From positions 1-5,684 of the forward strand of contig JAUZPS010000332.1 in the NCBI GenBank assembly GCA_030705945.1: a DNA stretch of 5,684 nucleotides, in the 5' to 3' direction. The DNA comes from Bacillota bacterium. Lineage in GTDB: Bacteria > Bacillota > Clostridia > Acetivibrionales > DSM-2933. Below the pieces are notes generated by a model. That model was not told where the DNA came from. It did no database searches and saw only the letters and a list, made by a program, of their open reading frames with translations. The translations under genes were made by a program, and so were the position numbers. Each line of letters begins with the position of its first letter. Positions within the stretch are counted from its first letter, which is position 1. This document shows, piece after piece, positions 5,001-5,684 of this stretch.

Positions 5001-5684
5001 GTATTTACAGGCGCGCTTGTTGGACCGCTTGTTGAAGTCGCAGTCGGAGTATAAGTAGGAGTGGCAGCGCCTGCTATGCTAAACATAAACCAGTCAATAT
5101 TTACGGAACCTGAAAATACCAGATACAGGTCATAAATCCCTCCAACGTTATTAACGCTGCATGTTTGTGTTGTATATGTATTAAAACTTCCTGTTGATGT
5201 TGTCGACAGTGTACCTAAAAGGGTACCGGAGGAACTGTTTAATCTTATCTGAATATTGGTTGAACTTGTAGTTGCGACAACAGCCTTGAATGAAACAGCT
5301 CCGCTTCCAAAGTTAACACCGCTGTACATGAGATAATTGCCGTTATTGATATAACCTACACCGCTACCACCGTTAGCGCTTATTTTTTGAATGGTTGCTG
5401 AATTGGAACTGTTGTAACTCTCAGCTTCCAATTTTGAAAAGGCGCTTTTCTGAGTTGCTATTGCTGTGGAGGTAGGAGTAAGCGTTGGAGTCTGTGTAGG
5501 TGTTGATGTTGGACTCGGGGTTGCCGTCGGAGTATTGGTTGCTGTGGAGGTAGGAGTTTTGGTGGGTGTCACGGTTGGCGCTACATCTGAAGAAAATGAA
5601 AACCAGTCAATATTCATACCACCTGAAAAAATAATACAAATATCGTTTACACCTGAAATTTTTGAAATATTAGCAACTTGATCC
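2039..5684 (-). CDS. Large CBM6 / F5/8C / vWA surface protein, 5' end outside window
   Basis: The reading frame stays open to the right edge. The Met at 5617-5615 is internal: the codons before it encode the end of a CBM6 (GVNDICIIFSGG...), so the true start is outside. Residues below are numbered from that Met. Modules: end of CBM6 no. 1 (to ~10), PT linker (12-55), CBM6 no. 2 (57-181, LEAESYNS...VNIDWFMF), PT linker (184-223), F5/8 type C domain (225-386), Pro-rich/PT linker (391-467), vWA (535-1016) and a beta-rich C-terminal region (1024-1192). The metal site looks complete: D542, S544, S546, T886 and D921. About 260 residues are inserted after DTSAS. CBM6 modules commonly bind xylan or beta-glucan, and vWA domains mediate adhesion, so a cell-surface or pilus-associated adhesin for plant polysaccharide is inferred. 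No LPxTG, SLH, dockerin or C-terminal membrane segment is present; any anchor must be N-terminal. No catalytic domain is visible. Confidence 0.93.
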   Translation of the reverse strand, partial: DQVANISKISGVNDICIIFSGGMNIDWFSFSSDVAPTVTPTKTPTSTATNTPTATPSPTSTPTQTPTLTPTSTAIATQKSAFSKLEAESYNSSNSATIQKISANGGSGVGYINNGNYLMYSGVNFGSGAVSFKAVVATTSSTNIQIRLNSSSGTLLGTLSTTSTGSFNTYTTQTCSVNNVGGIYDLYLVFSGSVNIDWFMFSIAGAATPTYTPTATSTSGPTSAPVNTPTKTPTNTPTNTPTPTMQNIALNKMALSDSQYFNYNPAINNIYYPGSMYNPYQGFNPGYYPPANNYFPSYAVDGNTSTRWCAANAKVGHYLQVDLGGFFNIAGTEVFWEKNAGSINRYRIDVSSNNINWVMKVDRSNNTESDDVQADYFLANGVRYVRITVTGSGNGSWASINEFKVYKNNYSIVPAPPAPPLPPLPPVPTKTPTPTPTATPINTPIVSYNTQTPTPTSSAASTTATPTATNTATPTATSTPIPTPTSTNVGNTLVTPEPPNSVVANLAPVVPSDVKILNISRVTPATNALPTLKPFDTQNLEYSLASDVDIQAQEKNKEIVLALDTSASMGPSDGSNILNDDIFNYTLFSGETDTSLNKDILYFESTGVYVKGRIHSNGRISFNTASYAATYEGNIEAVSSISATWGTEFKSGTISGSSVPTEGSCVLSNGAAYNVPGNVSVVTGMVPASLDLLRQDAQARGKYYMSSQSNLPTGQTLSFDCPVYADGDLTIQPDSYNGNGLVAASGTVTINGTNVSQDAGASMCIYSNSDVRINCDNGSINGIIYAPNGTVYLSGTNFTINGKIIAKSIRSATAGINIIDKGNPSLINDLKKYFNSKLIEEKAAAKAFIDKFAGTDTRIGIISYAKTADVAMDAYNNALFSLSRPANVEFLKQYIDSLQNQGEFLEGTNIPMRNIGDGMRRAYYVLDNSPDINSSKFVVVFADGAANIRTIDDPSTNNPLIIDGDAQYTSVDVPPPAPLLGTAEGYAEYIGGFMRSNYQKIYFISTSGIVPQLERIAVESGSSITSDSNHYYINALPATISSITASAATNVDNDVQYLEYADDLQFSIASFNEIFPAGVTVLSVAAPYDYFTVNQIASGLNKGRYQVSANINGLVLHKVSQGSNGFSRYKLMAQKISIDQYGDTTLSLESVPKIAIKVKYTAKAGTVKKVSSKLFYSQVDFNSNQVDYIDYFGNNGSVGAQDYEQRIYIAPNIM
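3182..3967 (-). other. DUF7305/PilX-like beta-solenoid insertion inside the vWA domain
   Basis: Residues ~551-812, counted from the Met at 5617, lie between the vWA strand with DTSASM and the helix EEKAAAKAFIDKF. The stretch is rich in Gly, Asn, Ser and short beta strands: VKGRIHSNGRISF, YADGDLTIQ, ASGTVTINGT, NSDVRINCDNGSING, IIYAPNGTVYLSGTN, FTINGKIIAKSI. The YAPNG...SG...G.I.AKS pattern resembles the DUF7305 region of pilus-assembly proteins, as I recall it. It has four Cys (643, 699, 742, 753), the only ones in the C-terminal 650 residues. Exact edges are approximate. Confidence 0.65.
4217..4447 (-). repeat. Pro-rich and Thr/Pro linker no. 3 with 9-nt tandem repeat
   Basis: Encodes residues 391-467 between the F5/8C and vWA domains. 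It starts with a polyproline stretch (APPAPPLPPLPPVP) and continues with TPT/ATPT units. At 4407-4442 the plus strand has four consecutive 9-mers (GGCGGTAAA, GGTGGTAAA, then GGTGGCGCA twice), flanked on both sides by GGTACA. Each unit encodes Pro-Pro plus Leu or Ala. Repeat number could vary between strains. Confidence 0.85.
4460..4945 (-). other. F5/8 type C (discoidin/CBM32-like) domain
   Basis: Residues 225-386, counted from the Met at 5617: NIALNKMA, then YAVDGNTSTRWCAANA, GHYLQVDLGG, VFWEKNAGSINRYRIDVSSNNINW, GVRYVRITVTGS and SINEFKVYK. These are the usual blocks of the F5/8C beta-sandwich, which in bacteria often binds galactose-type or other plant glycans. The first long loop holds an unusual Tyr-rich stretch (residues 238-273). 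The ligand cannot be read from the sequence. Confidence 0.85.
4949..5068 (-). repeat. Thr/Pro linker repeat no. 2
   Basis: Encodes residues 184-223, including KTPTNTPTNTPTPT, joining CBM6 no. 2 to the F5/8C domain. It shares repeat units with the other two linkers in this gene. Confidence 0.85.
5078..5449 (-). other. Complete CBM6 carbohydrate-binding module
   Basis: Residues 57-180, counted from the internal Met at 5617, have the family pattern: FSKLEAESYNS, then GVGYINNGNYLMYSGVNFGSG, IQIRLNSSSGTLLGTL, and the ending DLYLVFSGSVNIDWFMF. It is the second of at least two modules; the ending of the first (5588-5684) is almost the same (IIFSGGMNIDWFSF). DNA at 5088-5101 and 5601-5614 is identical over 14 bases, fitting module duplication. 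The Trp usual in the GGWQTW segment of the family is Phe145 here, which may weaken or alter sugar stacking. Confidence 0.85.
5453..5584 (-). repeat. Thr/Pro linker repeat no. 1
   Basis: Encodes a linker of TPT, TNTPT and SPTSTPT units (residues 12-55 from the Met at 5617) between the two CBM6 modules. The DNA is a degenerate short repeat, seen on the plus strand as GTAGGAGT-like units. Such linkers keep modules apart and are often glycosylated in clostridial extracellular proteins; glycosylation is not shown by the sequence. Confidence 0.85.

Noticed and set aside
5615..5617. ATG as the start of the large protein
   Set aside because: No ribosome binding site precedes it and the upstream codons continue the CBM6 ending, matching the second module at 5078-5140, so the Met is internal.
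5466..5681. Plus-strand Val/Gly-rich frame of 71 codons
   Set aside because: It is the complement of the Thr/Pro linker and the end of the first CBM6; the VGV repeats are a shadow of the linker codons.

Overview
The window is AT-rich. It carries two genes on the minus strand and reads like a piece of a cellulolytic or xylanolytic clostridial genome (Bacillota; Acetivibrio, Ruminiclostridium or Pseudobacteroides type). The reasons are a strong GGAGG ribosome binding site, long Thr/Pro linkers, family 6 carbohydrate-binding modules, a secreted glucuronoxylanase and U-tailed intrinsic terminators. The genus is inferred from style, not proven.

Layout from right to left, the direction of transcription. 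(1) 5684-2039 is the 3' part of a very large surface protein gene; its start lies beyond the right edge. Visible modules in order: end of a first CBM6, PT linker, complete CBM6, PT linker, F5/8 type C (discoidin-like) domain with a Tyr/Asn/Pro-rich loop, Pro-rich and PT linker, von Willebrand factor A (vWA) domain, and a beta-rich C-terminal region. The vWA domain is split right after its DxSxS motif by about 260 residues resembling the Gly/Asn-rich, beta-solenoid-like DUF7305 region of pilus-assembly (PilX-like) proteins. (2) An intrinsic terminator at about 1961-2000 closes this gene. (3) 1559-1960 is the upstream region of the next gene. It contains possible promoters and a 140-nt segment closed by a perfect 12-bp inverted repeat that folds into a multi-hairpin leader ending about 25 nt before the Shine-Dalgarno. 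(4) 1558-287 is a complete GH30 subfamily 8 glucuronoxylanase very like Bacillus XynC, with signal peptide, catalytic pair and glucuronate-binding arginine. (5) 1-242 has no gene but three consecutive hairpins: a 45-nt-arm palindrome, a decayed 26-bp palindrome and a bidirectional terminator.

Functionally the genes fit a plant cell-wall theme. The large protein may hold cells, or a pilus-like structure, on polysaccharide through its CBM6 and F5/8C modules. The xylanase cuts methylglucuronoxylan outside the cell. The terminator and the separate leader suggest independent transcription units.

The most unusual items are the split vWA domain in a carbohydrate-binding architecture and the riboswitch-like leader of the xylanase gene. 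Neither could be checked against databases here.
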